Below are positions 12,293 through 24,770 of a stretch of DNA of 64,000 nucleotides, piece by piece. Location of the stretch: the NCBI RefSeq assembly GCF_023065955.2, contig NW_026623078.1, positions 7,574,199-7,638,198 on the forward strand. Direction: 5' to 3'. Numbering within the stretch: the stretch's first letter is position 1; each line of letters opens with the position of its first letter. Below the pieces are notes generated by a model. That model saw only the letters and a program-made list of their open reading frames with translations, had not been told where the DNA came from and made no database searches. The translations under genes and the position numbers were made by a program. The DNA is from Ursus arctos (taxonomy: Eukaryota > Chordata > Mammalia > Carnivora > Ursidae).

Positions 12293-12887
12293 AAATAGAC
12301 TTTAAAACAGACTGTAACAAGAGACAGAGAAGGACACTATATAATGATAAAGGGGACATCCAACAAGAAGATCTAATAATTGTAAATATTTATGCAACTC
12401 AACATAACATAGCAGCACCCAAATATGTAAGATAGTTAATAACAAAATAAAGGAATTAATAATAATAGAATAATAGTAGGGGACTTTAACACTCCGCTCA
12501 TTAGATAGGTCATCTAAACAGAAAATCAACAAGGAAACAGTGGCTTTGAATGACACACTGGGCCAGATGGATTAAAAAGTTATATTCAAAACATTCCATC
12601 CTAAAACAGTAGAATTTTCCAAGTGCATATAGAACACTCTCCAGAATAGATCATGAGCTAGGTTACAAAACAAGCCTCAGCAAATTCAAAAAGATCAAAG
12701 TCAACCATGCATCTTTTCTGACCACAATGCTACGAAACTACAAATCAACCACAAGAAAAAATATATAAAGACCATAAATAGATGGAGGATAAATAATAAA
12801 TTTACTAAACCATAAATGGGTCAACCAGGAAATATAAAGAAATAGAAAAGTACATGAAAACAAATGAAAATGAAATGACAATGGTCC

Positions 12888-13102
12888 TGGTGCACCTGGT
12901 TGGCACAGGAGGTTGAGCAACTGGCTCTTGGTTTTAGCCAAGGTCGCGATCTCAGGGTCGTGGGATAGAGCCCTGCTTCTGTCTCTACACTCAGTGGGGA
13001 GTCTGCTTGAGATTCTCTCCTTCTCCCTCTCCCTCCTCCCCAAGTAAATGAATAAAAACTTAAAAACAAAACAAAACAAAACACACACACACACACACAC
13101 AC
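12888..13102 (+). mobile_element. SINEC inside L1, with (CA)n tail
   Basis: Starts TGGTGCACCTGGTTGGCACA, has the usual CT-rich middle, and a tail of AAACAAAACAAAACAAAACA running into (CA)n. Flanking repeats ACAATGGTCC (12878) and ACAATGATCC (13103) are its target-site duplication. Confidence 0.9.
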
Positions 13103-16020
13103 ACAATGATCCAAACCTTTGGGCTGCAGCAAAAAATGGCTCTAAGAGGGTAGTTTGTAGCAATAGAAGCTTACCTCATGAAGCAAGAAAAATCTTGAAT
13201 AAATAACCTAACCTTATACCTAAAAGAGCTAGAAAAAGAACAACAAACAAAACCTAAAACCAGCAGAAGGAAAGAAATAATAAAGTTTAGAGCAAAAATA
13301 AATGATATGGAAACTAAAGAAACAATCAAACAGACCAGTGAAACCAGGAACTGGTTCTTTGAAAAAAACAATAAAATTGATAAATCTCTATTCATACTTA
13401 CCAAAAGGAAAAGCGAAAGGACCCAAACGAATAAAGTCACAAATGAGAGAGGAGAAATAACAACCAATCTACAAAAATACAAATAATTATGAGAATATTA
13501 TGAAAAATTATATGCCAACAAACTGGACAATCTAGGAAAAAAATGGATAAGTTCCTAGAAACATATAAACTCCCAAAACTAAATCTAGAAGAAATAGAAA
13601 GCTTCAACAGACTGTTGACCAGCAAAGTTGAATCAGTAATCAAAAAATTCTGAACAAACATAAGTCCATGATCAAAAGCCTTCACAGGACAATTCTACCA
13701 AATATTTGAAAAAGAGTTCATACCTCTTCTTCTCAAACTATTCCAAAAAAATAGAAGTGAAAGGAAAACTTCCAAATTCGTTCTATGGCCAGTGTTACCC
13801 TCATACCAAAGATTCCACTATGGATAAAGACACTACTACAATAGAGAACTACAGGCCATGATCTCTGATGAACACAACTGCAAAAATTCTCAACAAATTA
13901 CAAGCAGACAGAATCTAATACATTGAAAAAAAAATCATTCACCTCAATCAAGTGGGATTTATTCAATATTCGTAAATCAATGGGATATATCACATGAATA
14001 AGAGAAAGGATAAGAAACATATGATCATTTAAATAGATGCAGAAAAAGTGTTTTTCAAAGTATAACATCCATTCATGATAAAAACCTTCAGCAATATAGG
14101 TTTAGAAGGAACATACCTCAACATAATAATAGCTATATATGAAAAACCCACAGCTAACATCAGCTTAATGGGGAAAAACTGAGAGCTTTTCCCCTAAGGT
14201 CAGGACAAGACAAGGATGTCCACTCTCACCACTCTTATTCAACATAGTACCAGAAGTCCTAGCCACAGCAATCAGACAACAAAAAGAATTAAAAGGCATC
14301 GAAATTAGCAAGGAAGAAGTCAACTTTGACTATTGGCAAATGACATGATATTCTATGTAGAAAGCCCAAAAGACTCCACCAAAAAATTACTAGAACTGAT
14401 ACAGATGTCAGTAAAGTTGCAGGATAAAAATCAATGCACAGAAATCTGTTGCATTTCTATACACCAATATTGAAACAGAAATTAAGAAAACTATCCCACT
14501 TACAATTTCACCAAAAATAATAAGATACTTAGGAATAAACCTAACCAAAGAGATGAAAGTCCTGTCCTGTACTCTGAAAACTCTGGAACACTGATGAAAG
14601 AAATTGAAGATGACACGGAAGAAATGGAAAAACATTCTGTGCTCCTGGATTGGAAAAAGATTGTTTCCAAATATTGTTAAAATGTCTATACTACCCAAAG
14701 CAATCTACACATTTAATGCAATCCCTATCAAAATACAGCATTTTTTATAGAACTAGAACAAATAATTCTAAAAGTTTTATGGAACCGCTAAAGATCCCAA
14801 GTAGCTAAAGCAATCTTGAAAAAGAAAAGCAGACCTGGAGGCATCACAATTTTGGATTTCAAGTTATATTACAAAGCTGTAGTATTCAAAACGTATGGTA
14901 CTGGCACAAAAATAGACACAGCATGTCAGTGGAACAGAATAGAGAACCCAGAAATGAACTCTTAACTATTTGGTCAATTAATCTTCGACAAAGCAGGAAA
15001 GAATATCCAGTGGGAAAAAGACAGTCCCTTTAACAAATGGTGTTGGGAAGATTGAACAGCTACATGTAAAAAAATGAAACTAGATCACTTCTTACATCAT
15101 ACACAAAAATAAATTCAAAATGGATTAAAAACCTTAATGTGAGACCTGAAGCCATATACATCCTAGAAGAGAACACAGGCAGTAACTAACCTCTGTGACA
15201 TTGGCTGTAGCAATTTTTTTCTAGGTAAGTCTCTGGAGGCCAGGGAAACAAAGGAAAAAATAACTTTTGGGACTTAATCAAAACAAAAAGCTTTTGCATA
15301 GCAAAGGAAACAATCAATTAAACTGAAAGTCAACCTGTGGAGTGGGAGAAGATATTTGCAAATGACATACATGATAAAGGGTTAGTATCCAAAATATATA
15401 AAGAACTTATAAAACTCAATACCCCAAAACAAATAATCCAGTTATAAAATGGGCAGAAGACAGGAACAAACATTTCTCCAAAGAAGACATCAAGATGGCC
15501 AACAGACACATGAAAAGATGTTCAACATCACTCATCATCAGGGAAATACAAGCAAAACTACAAATGACTGATACATGGATAAAGATGTATCCATGTAAAT
15601 ATATACAATGTAAATGTATACTGCATGTAAATATATAGAATGGAATATTAATTGAGGTATAAAAAATGACATTAGTGGAAGTACAGAATATAATAAAAAT
15701 AAGTCAGGGAGAGGAAGAGAAATACCATATGATTTCACTCATATATGGAATGTAAGAAACATAACAGAGGTAAAGGGAAAATAAAATATATAGAGAGAGA
15801 CAGACCAAGAAACAGAGTCATTATAGAGAACAAACTGATGGTTACCAGAGGGGAGGATGGTGGGGGTGGGTGAAATAGGTGATGGGGATTAAGGAGTTCA
15901 CTTGTGATGAGCATCAGGTAATATATGGAATTGTTGAATTAGTATATGGTATACCTGAAAATAATATAACACTGCTTGTTAACTAATTAAAATAAAAACT
16001 TTTAAAAATGTGTAAGAAGA

Positions 16021-16592
16021 TTGCTATGTCCTGAATTTTGTTCCCCTCCCCAAAATTCGTATATTGAAGCCCTCTCAGTTGGGATAGTATTTGGTGATGG
16101 GGCCTTTGGGGGTGACTAGGTCATGAGGCTGGGTCCCTCATGATGGAATTACTGCCTTTATAAGAAGAGACATGAAGAGGGGTACCTGGGTGGCTCAGTC
16201 AGTTAAGTGTCTGCCTTCGGCTCAGGTCCTGGTCCTAGGGTCCTGGGATCAAGCCTGGTGTCAGGGTCCCTGCTCAGTGGTGAGTCGGCTTCTCCCTCAG
16301 ACCCTCCCCCCTGCTCATGCTCTCTCTCACTCTCTAACTCACGTGCTTTCTCCTCGAATAAAGAAAAAGAGGGAGCGAGAGACATGTGGGAGATCTCTTT
16401 TTCTGTCTCTCTGCCCTTTGAGGACACAGCAAGAAAGTGTCCATCTGCAAGCTAGGATGAGCTCTCAACCCCAACCAAATTGACTGGCACCTTGACCTTG
16501 GACTCCCCAGTCTCCACAGATCTCAATGTCTATTTTGTAAGCCACCTGGTCTATGGAATTTTTTTATAGCAGCCTGAGCTGACTAAGACAAA
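16021..16592 (+). mobile_element. MLT1-type MaLR LTR, interrupted by a SINE
   Basis: Non-coding LTR of the ancient ERVL-MaLR group: AAAATTCGTATATTGAAGCC, GATGGGGCCTTTGGGGGTGA, GAGGACACAGCAAGAAAGTG, AAGCCACCTGGTCTATGGAA and ending AGCTGACTAAGACA. It closely resembles MLT1A-type consensus from memory. A SINE is inserted at 16179-16370. The sense L1 at 9338 ends directly at its left edge. Confidence 0.88.
16179..16370 (+). mobile_element. SINEC inside the MaLR LTR
   Basis: GGGGTACCTGGGTGGCTCAG start, CT-rich middle and CGAATAAAGAAAAAGAG tail. The partial direct repeat AGAGACATG lies on both sides (around 16167 and 16378). Open frames 16172-16483 and 16207-16455 are artefacts of this SINE. Confidence 0.9.
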
Positions 16593-16735
16593 TTGGTACC
16601 AAGAAGTGGGATTCTGCTGTAAGAAATACTTTAAAATATGGCAGTGGCTTTGGAACTGGGTAATGAGTAGAGCCTGGAAGAGTTTTGAGTTATAGTGAGG
16701 GAGCTTCTCAAGGTGATTCTGGTGAGAGGTCAGAC
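16593..16735 (+). mobile_element. Start of MaLR internal region
   Basis: ATTGGTACCAAGAAGTGGGA, GGCAGTGGCTTTGGAACTGG and GTAATGAGTAGAGCCTGGAA match the sequence that follows the 5' LTR in MaLR elements, so this is not a solo LTR. It is non-coding and truncated after about 140 bp. Confidence 0.75.
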
Positions 16736-16744
16736 AAGAAATAG

Positions 16745-17290
16745 TAATCCTTTTATATATTTGGTTAAATAAAATATATTATCATAATTTCACCTGTTTC
16801 TTTTTATTTTCTCAATGTGGCTACTAGAAAATTTAAAATTACATGTTTCTTGCATTGGGCAGCACTGAATTAGAACTACATGTGTGAACATGGATAAATA
16901 TTAAAAAACAATATTGATAAAAAATACGTCATTCAAAGCTGTGTTCAGAGGACACCATTTTATAATTTTATATAAAATATAAAAGCTTGCAAAATAATAC
17001 TATACAGTTTATATATGTGTGTTTGTGATAAAAACAGGACTCTAATAAAATGCCAAGTGAAGGAGAGCTTTACTTTAGGAAGGAGGAAAACAGGAACAAG
17101 AAGAGATATGTAAAATGTCAGCTGCATCATTTAAAATAAAATGAAGGGTAATTTGCATCCTGATAACATGTGACATAGGGTGATAGGGTGAGGAGTGTAT
17201 ATATTTTTTATATCTTTTTTATGCTTTTCCATGTGCTTGAAATAAGTCACAATAAATAGCTATTATCTCTAATTCTTGAAATATTTCAAA
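16745..17290. other. Old repeat-like intronic sequence
   Basis: About 16745-16870 (AATTTCACCTGTTTCTTTTT, CAATGTGGCTACTAGAAAAT) belongs to a common old mammalian interspersed repeat that I cannot name with confidence. The rest is unassigned. Confidence 0.4.
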
Positions 17291-17323
17291 GAGAATTTTC
17301 CATTTTTGGATGTTAAAACTGAG
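17291..17323 (+). repeat. MIR fragment, left half
   Basis: ATTTTCCATTTTTGGATGTT followed by AAAACTGAG aligns with the MIR segment CCCCATTTTACAGATGAGGAAACTGAG. The MIR resumes at 18543 after an L1 insertion. Confidence 0.6.
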
Positions 17324-17324
17324 C

Positions 17325-18542
17325 TGTGTCATGAAAAAGGTTGCTTTGGCCGATGTCGTAGAGGTTGCTGCCTATGCTCTCCTCTATGATTTTGATGGAT
17401 TCCTGTCTCACATTGAGGTCTTTCATCCATTTGGAGTTTATCTTTGTGTATGGTGTGAGAGAGTGGTCAAGTTTCATTCTTTTGCATGTAGCTGTCCAAT
17501 TTTCCCAGCACCATTTAATGAAGAGACTGTCTTTTTTCCGCTGGATGTTTTTTCCTGCTTTATCAAAGATTAGTTGCCCAAAGAGCCGAGGGTCCATTTC
17601 TGGGTTCTCTATTCTGTTCCATTGGTCTATGTGTTTGTTTTTGTGCCAGTACCATGCTATCTTTGTGATCACAGCTTTGTAGTACAGCTCAAAATCCAGC
17701 AACGTGATGCCCCCAGCATCGTTTTTCCTTTTCAACAATTCCTTGGCGATTCGGAGCCTTTTCTGGTTCCATACAAATTTAAGGACTATTTGTTCCAGTT
17801 CTTTGAAAAATGTCCTTGGTATTTTGATCGGGATAGCATTGAAAGTGTAGATTGCTCTGGGTAGCGTAGACATTTTAACTATGTTAATTCTTCCAATTCC
17901 ATGAGCGTGGAATATTTTTCCATCTTTTTGTGTCTTCTTCAATGTCTTCCAAGAGTGATTTGTAGTTTCTAGAATATAGATCCTTTACGTCTCTGGTTAA
18001 GTTATTTCTGAGGTAACATATGATTTTTTGGTGCTATTGTAAGTGGGATGGATTCCCTAATTTCTCTTTCTTCAGTCTCATTATTCATGTATAGAAATGC
18101 ACTGATTTCTGAGCATTGATTTTGTATCCCACCACATTACTGAATTGCTCTATAACTTCTAAACGTTTGGGTGTGGATTCTTTTGGGTTTTCCATATAGA
18201 GTATCATGTCATCTGCGAAGAGAGATAGTTTGACTTCTTCTTTGCCGATTTGGATACCTTTGATCCCTTTTTGTTGTCTGATTGCTGTTGCAAGGACTTC
18301 TAGTACTATGTTGAATAATAATGGCAAGAGTGGGCTTCCTTGTCATGTTCCTGATCTTAAGGGAAAGGCTTGCAGCTTTTCCCCATTGAGAATGATATTT
18401 GCTGTAGGCTTTTCCTAGATGGTTTTTATGAGATTGAGGAATGTACCCTCTATCCCTACACTCTGAAGGGTTTTAATCAGGAAAGGATGCTGTATTTTGT
18501 CAAATGCTTTTTCTGCATCTATTGAATCATATGATTTTTGAA
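17325..18542 (-). mobile_element. Internal L1 ORF2 fragment without 3' end or poly(A)
   Basis: About 1.2 kb of L1 ORF2 on the minus strand, closely matching 20829-22040 of the neighbouring antisense L1. It lacks the L1 3' UTR, the poly(T) start expected for an antisense insertion, and the 5' part. It retains the reverse-transcriptase signature ([14 protein letters not shown], frame 18085-18327) and a downstream frame at 17313-17942 with the conserved FNAIPIKIP and [19 protein letters not shown]. It sits inside a MIR and is flanked by AAAACTGAG at 17315-17323 and 18543-18551. Confidence 0.88.
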
Positions 18543-18690
18543 AAAACTGAGAAATGGGAGAGTCTGTGAAGTTACTTATCCAAAGTCACAAAACAAATAG
18601 CTGAGGTGCAATTCAAAACCGTCTTTCTTGTTCCAATACTCATAGTCCTTTCTTATTAATCGGATTCTGTGATATAAAGGTGAAATGTAA
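18543..18690 (+). repeat. MIR fragment, right half
   Basis: AAAACTGAGAAATGGGAGAG, GTGAAGTTACTTATCCAAAG, TCACAAAACAAATAGCTGAG match the MIR core (AAGTAACTTGCCCAAGGTCACACAGCTAG), continuing the MIR cut at 17323. Confidence 0.6.
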
Positions 18691-18724
18691 ACAAGCTTAT
18701 GAACTGCAGACTTCTCTGACCTAC

Positions 18725-19256
18725 CTTTGACTTTTCCCCTTCTTCCAGTGCCAGGCACACATGCACCTCTGCACTAATGTGCATGCACACACCCACACAC
18801 GTTTGTGTATATGCATACCACATCCGTTCTGAAAGAATATGTGTTCCGTACTGTCAGGCTTGGGCTAACATATGTGGTGTCTGGTGAGCTTTAGTTCCTT
18901 TCTGTGTCCAGGTAAGGAGACTTCCTACATTCTTCAGGGATTATCAGCTCAAGGAGAGTTCTAAACTACAATATGTAAAGTGATAGTTTCTAGTTAACTT
19001 TTCCTAAGGGTGTTTGTTTTTACTTTTAGCTTCCTCTTGGAAATGCCTATGTGAAAAAAAATATGAGTTGTTCTGCTAGTTAACGCATTGTTTGTATCTT
19101 TGATTGACTGCTAAAGACATTATTTGTTGTGTTCCTCATTGTCTTTTACATAGAGACCCTTCTACAAATCAAGGAAAAAAACCTTCCAGAAAATAAAGTG
19201 CGAACTTAAAAACATATTAAATTTAAAACCAAACGCTTGCATTAACTACTGTATGG
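18725..19256. other. Intronic, nothing recognised
   Basis: Unassigned intron with a short CA-rich patch at 18760-18820. Confidence 0.45.
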
Positions 19257-19432
19257 GCTAAAAATGATAGCTAACATTAACTAAACGCTTAATGTGTTAG
19301 GCATTATTATATCTCCAATTTATAGATGAGGAAACAAAGGCATAGGGAAGTTAAGTAAATTGCATAAGGTAACCAGCTAGTGAAGGGCAGGGCTGAGCCA
19401 GAGACAATGCAGGAGTCAAATGCTGCCTTTAT
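19257..19432 (+). repeat. MIR element
   Basis: GCTAACATTAACTAAACGCT, TAGATGAGGAAACAAAGGCA, GGAAGTTAAGTAAATTGCAT and the following AAGGTAACCAGCTAGTGAAG match MIR in order. Confidence 0.85.
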
Positions 19433-20102
19433 TGGTAAAAGATTTTTTAAGCTATACTGCTCCAAGTGATCTTTCTTCTCCACACCTGTATCTGCTGTGC
19501 CAAACGTGTCTTGAATTATTCATATATTACTTTGTATTTGTAGTTTAGTTCTTACTTGTTCCAGTTTTGAAATCAATTATAAGTATGTGAGAGCAAGGAT
19601 AGACTTGAAAATTTCCTTGTATTAGCTATAGCAGCTTAGGGAACACGTGGATAGTCTGCATTCAATGTATTCTTTTTTTTTAAAAATTTTATTATTTTAT
19701 TTTCTAATTTTTTTAAATAATTTTTTATTATATTATGTTAGTCACCGTACAGTACATCCCTAGTTTTTGATGTAAAGTTCCATGATTCATTACTTCTGTT
19801 TAACAACCAATGCACCATGCAATAACGTGCCCTCCTTAATACCCATCACCAGCCTATCCCATTCCCCCACGCTTCTCCCCTCTGAAGCCCTCAGTTTGTT
19901 TCCCAGAGTCCATAGCCTCTCATGGTTCATTCCCTCTTCTGTTTACCCCCCCTTCTTCTTCCCTTTGTTCTACCGATTTTCTTACTTCTTATGTTCCATA
20001 AATGTGTGAAACCATATGATAATTGTCTTTCTCTGCTTGACTTATTTTGCTTAGCATTATCTCCTCCAGTCACGTCCATGTTTTGCTGCAAATGTTGAGA
20101 AA

Positions 20103-23100
20103 TCATTCTTTTTGATGGCTGAGTAATATTTCATTGTATATATGGACCACATCTCTCTTAATCCAGTCATCTGTTGAAGGGCATCTCGACTCCTTCCACG
20201 ATTTATCTATTGTGGACAATGCTGATATGAACATTGGGGTACATATGGCCCTTCTGTTCACTATGTCTGTATCTTTGGGGTAAATACCCAGTAGTGCAAT
20301 TGCTGGATTATAGGGTAGCTCAATATTTAACTTTTTAAGGGACCTCCACACTGTTTTCCAGAGTGGCTGTACCAACTTGCATTCCCACCAACGATGTAGG
20401 AGGGATCCCCTTTCTCCACATCCTCTCCAGCAATTGTTGTTTCTTGCCTTGTAAATTTTTGCCATTCTAACTGTCGTAAGGTGGTATCTCAGTGTGGTTT
20501 TGATTTGAATTTCCCTGATGGCTAATGATTTTGAACATTTTTTCATGTGTCTGTTAGCCCTCTATATGTCTTCATTGGAAAAGTGTCTGTTCATATCTTC
20601 TGCCTATTTTTTGATTTGATTATTTGTTTCTCGTGTATTGAGTTTGAGAAGTTCTTTGTAGATCTTAGATACCAGTCTTTTATCCGTAGCATCATTTGCA
20701 AATATCTTCTCCCATTCTGTGGGCTGCCACTTAGTTTTTTTGACTGTTTCCTTGGCTGTGCAGAAGCTTTTTATCTTGATGAAGCCCCATAAGTTCATTT
20801 TATCTTTTGTTTCTCTTGCCTTTGGGGATGTGTCATGAAAAAGGTTGCTTTGGCCGATGTCGTAGAGGTTGCTGCCTATGTTCTCCTCTAGAATTTTGAT
20901 GAATTCGTGTCTCACATCGAGGTCTTTCATCCATTTGGAGTTTATTTTTGTGTATGGTGTGAGAGAGTGGTCAAGTTTCATTCTTTTGCATGTAGCTGTC
21001 CAATTTTCCCAGCACCATTTATTGAAGAGACTGTCTTTTTTCCACCGAATTTTTTTCCTGCTTTGACAAAGAATAGTTGCCCAAAGAGCCGAGGGTCCAT
21101 TTCTGGGGTCTCTATTCTGTTCCATTGGTCTGTGTGTCTGTTTTTGTGCCACAGCTGTCTTTATGATCACAGCTTTGTAGTACAGCTTGAAATCCGGCAA
21201 CGTGATGCTGCCAGCTTTGTTTTTCCTTTTTAACAATTCCTTGGCGATTCAGGGACTTTTCTGGTTGCACACAAATTTAAGGGCTGTTTGTTCCAGTTCC
21301 TTGAAAAATGTCATAGGTATTTTGATCGGGATAGAATTGGAAGTGTAGATTGCTTGGGTAGCATGGACATTTTAACTATATTAATTCTTCTGATCCATGA
21401 ACATGGAATATTTTTCCATCTCTTTGTGTCTTCTTCAATGTCTTCCAAGAGTGATTTGTAGTTTCTAGAATATAGATCCATTACCTCTCTGGTTAAGTTA
21501 ATTCTGAGATAACGTATGATTTTTGGCGCTATTGTAAATGGGATGGATTCCCTAATTTCTCTTTCTTCAGTCTCATTGTTTCTGTATAGAAATGCAACTG
21601 ATTTCTGAGCATTGATTTTGTATCCCGCCACATTACTGAATTGCTCTATAAGTTCTAGTGTTTGGGGGTGGAGTCTTTTGGATTTTCCGTATAGAGTAGC
21701 ATGTCATCTGCGAAGAGAGACAGTTTGACTTCTTCTTTCCCGATTTGGATACCTTTTATCCCTTTTTGTTGTCTGATTGCTGTTGCAAGGACTTCTAGTA
21801 CTATGTTGAATAATAATGGTGAGAGTGGGCATCCTTGTCGTGTTCCTGATCTTAAGGGAAAGGCTTTCAGCTTTTCCCCATTGAGAATAATATTTGCTGT
21901 AGGCTTTTCCTAGATGGTTTTTATGAGATTGAGGAATGTACCCTTTATCCCTACACTCTGAAGGGTTTTAATCAGGGAAGGATGCTGTATTTTGTCAAAT
22001 GCTTTTTCTGCATCAGTTGAGAGGATCATATGGTTCTTGACTCTTTTCTTGTTGATATGATCTGTCACACTGATCAATTTGCGAATGTTGAACCACCCTT
22101 GCATTCCAAGGATGAATCCCAGTTGATTGTGATGGATAATCCTTTTAATGTACTGTTGGATCCTATTAGCTAGGATCTTGTTGAGAATTTTTGCGTTCAT
22201 ATTCATCAGGGATATTGGTCTGTAATTCTCCTTTTTGATGGGGTCTTTGCCTGGTTTGGGGATCAAGGTAATACTGGCCTCATAGAATGAGTTTGGTAGT
22301 TTTCCTTCTGTTTCTATTTTTTGAAACAGCTTCAGGAAAATAGGTATTATTTCTTCTTTGAATGTTTGGTAGAATTCTGTCAGGAATGTTTAGGGAGTCC
22401 GCAACCCCTGGACTCTTGTTTTTGGGGAGGTTTTTGATCACTGCTTCAATATCTCCATAATTAATCGGTCTTTTTAAATAATCAATTTCTTCCTGTTTCA
22501 GTCTTGGTAGTTTATGGGTTTCCAAGAAGGCATCCATTTCTTCCAAGTTGTTTATTGTATTGGCATAAAGATGTTGATAAGTCTAATGATCCTTCCTATT
22601 TCCTTGGTGTTGGTTTTGATCTCTCCCTTTCATTCATAATTTTATTAATTTGGGTCCTTTCTCTATTCCTTTGAATAAGTCTTGCCCAGTGGGTTATGGA
22701 TCTTATTTATTCTTTCAAAGAACTGGCTTCTAGTTTTGTTGATCCGCTCTTCTGTGCTCCTGGTTTCTAATTCATTGATCTCTGCTCTAATCTTGATTAC
22801 CTGCCTTCTTGTGTGTGTGTTAGGCCTGTGCTTCTGTTCCTGTTCCAGCTTTTGAGGTGAGAATATAAAAACTGCATTTTAGATTTTTCTGTTCTTTTTA
22901 GTGAGGCTTGGATGGCTATGTATTTTCCCCTTAGGACTGCCTTTGCAGTGTCCCATAGGTTTTGGACCATTGTGTTTTCATTCTCTTTGGTCTCCAAAAA
23001 TTGCTTAAGCTGATTTTTAATTTCCTGGTTTACCCAATCATTCTTGAGCAGGATGGTTCTTAGTTTCTAAGTGTTTGAGTTTCTTCCAAATTTTTCCTTG

Positions 23101-23800
23101 ATTGCGTTCTAGTTTCAAAGCACTGTGGTCTGAGAATATGCAGGGAATAATCTCAGTCTTTTGGTATCGGTAGAGACCTGTTTTGTGACCCAGTATATGG
23201 TCTATTCTGGAGAAGGTTCTGTGTGCATTCAAAAAGAATGAGTATTCTGTTGTTCAGTTGTGTAGTGTTGTGTGTATATCTATGAGGTCCATCGGGTCAG
23301 AATGTCATTCAAAGCTCTTGTTTCTTTGTTGATTTTCTTGTTCGGTGATCTATCTATTGCTGACAGCAGAGTATTGAGGTCCCCTACTAGTAACGTATTA
23401 TTATCCTTATGTCTCTTTATTCTGGCTAGGAGTTGGCTTGTGTATCTAGCTGCTCCCCTGTTGGGGGCATATATATTTATAATTGTCATATCCACTTGTT
23501 GGATACATCATTAAGAATAATACAGTGTCCTCTGTATCTCTAACTACAGTCTTTAGTTTAAAATTTAATCTGTCTGATATGAGAATTGCTACCCCAGCTT
23601 TCTTTTGAGGTCCGTTGGCATGAAAAATGGTTTTCCATCCCTTCACTTTCAGTCTGGATGTATCTTTAGGTTCAAGATGAGTCTGTTGTAGACAGCCAAT
23701 GGATGGGTCATGTCTTTTTATCCAATCTGCAACCCTCTGGCATTTATGGGAGCATTTAGGCCATTCACATTGAGAGTGATTATTGAGAGATTTGATTTTA
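20103..23800 (-). pseudogene. L1 ORF2 remnant, most domains recognisable
   Basis: Broken gene for the L1 endonuclease/reverse transcriptase. Endonuclease pieces: frame 23280-23495 has IINIYAPNRG and VGDLNTLLSAIDR; frame 23038-23232 has RIDHILGHK and FSDHSALKLE. Reverse-transcriptase pieces: frame 21910-22266 has [20 protein letters not shown] and [13 protein letters not shown]-terminal piece: frame 20103-20546 has [20 protein letters not shown], the Cys-rich region. Several frameshifts separate these parts, so no functional protein is expected. Confidence 0.88.
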
Positions 23801-23999
23801 ATGATGTCATATTGCCTGTGAAGTCTTTGTTTTTATAGATTGTAAATTTCTGTTCTGTATCACTCTTGGGGTCTTTTTACCTTTATGAAACCCTCCTTAA
23901 TATTTCTTGTAGTGCTGGCTTTGTGGTCACATATTCTTTCAGTTTCTGCTGGTTTTGGAAGGTCCTTGTCTCTCCTTCAATTCTGAATGACAGCCTTGC

Positions 24000-24770
24000 T
24001 GGATAAGGGATCCTTGGCTATATGTTCTTCTCAGTTAGAGCTCTGAAAATACCTTGCCAACCCTTCCTGGCCTGCCAGGTCTTTGCAGACAGGTGTGACG
24101 TTATTGTGATATTCCTCCCTCTGTACGTGAGGATTTTCTTCCCCCTGGCGGCTTTCAAGACTGTATCCTTGGATCTAATATTTGCGAATTGCAGTATGAT
24201 GGGTCGTGGTGTAGGTCTGTGGTTATTGACCTTGGGAGGGTTCCTCTCTGCCTCTTGGACACACATACTTGTTTCCTTGGTAGATTAGGGAAGTTCTCAG
24301 CTATGATTTGTTCAAATATCTCTTCTAGACGTCTCTCTTTCTCCACTCCCTTGGGAATGCCGATGATTCTGAAATTGGAACGTTTCATTGAGTCAGTATT
24401 CTGCTATAATCTACATTCTTGAGATTGGATTTTTTTGAGCCACATTTCCATTTTTACCTTCTCTTCTACCATCCCATCTTCCAATTCACCCATTTGTTTT
24501 TCTGCCTCTTTTACTCTGTCCGTTAGAGCATCTAGTTTTGACTGCATTTGATTCATAGCATTTTTAATTTCTGCCAGATTCGCTCTCATTTCCACCCTTA
24601 GAGATTCTATATTCTCGTTAATATTTTCATTAATATTTTTTCAAGCCTACACATCATCTTGACCATTGTTACTCTGAACTCCATTTCTGATAATTTGGTT
24701 TTATCCATATCCATCAGTTCTCTGGCAGAGGCCACAGTCTCTGTGTCCTTTCTTAGCTGAGAGTTCCTCC
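24000..24770 (-). pseudogene. L1 ORF1 remnant
   Basis: Frame 24404-24595 carries a coiled coil (MQSKLDALTDRVKEAEKQMG). Frame 24155-24388 has the RNA-binding domain start (RSNFRIIGIPKGVEKERRLE). Frame 24018-24266 has the C-terminal domain (ILQFANIRSKDTVLKAARGK). Two frameshifts and a stop break the gene. Confidence 0.85.

Larger units (their letters stand above)
11840..15590 (+). pseudogene. L1 ORF2 remnant (endonuclease/reverse transcriptase)
   Basis: Decayed ORF2 in the plus strand, from the endonuclease start (ATAGTTACTTTGAATGTCAG near 11877) through the reverse-transcriptase region near 13850-14350 to the C-terminal region near 15500. No long open frame remains, and two SINEs (12099 and 12888) interrupt it. 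Confidence 0.8.
9338..16003 (+). mobile_element. Near-full-length LINE-1, sense to SPIDR, inactive
   Basis: Begins GAGAAGAAGATGACGGTGGA, a carnivore L1 5' end, and runs through 5' UTR, ORF1, ORF2 and a 3' end with GAACTAATTAAAATAAAA-like sequence. Diverged target-site duplications flank it (AAAAAGTATAAGAAGA at 9322-9337; AAAAATGTGTAAGAAGA at 16004-16020). ORF1 and ORF2 are broken by many stops and frameshifts. Three SINEs sit inside. Near 15560-15640 the ORF2 tail is joined to late sequence by a deletion, with local repeats of GTAAATATATA. Old enough to be inactive. Confidence 0.92.

Noticed and set aside
16172..16483. Three open frames around 16.2-16.5 kb
   Set aside because: All lie across a SINE inserted in a MaLR LTR.
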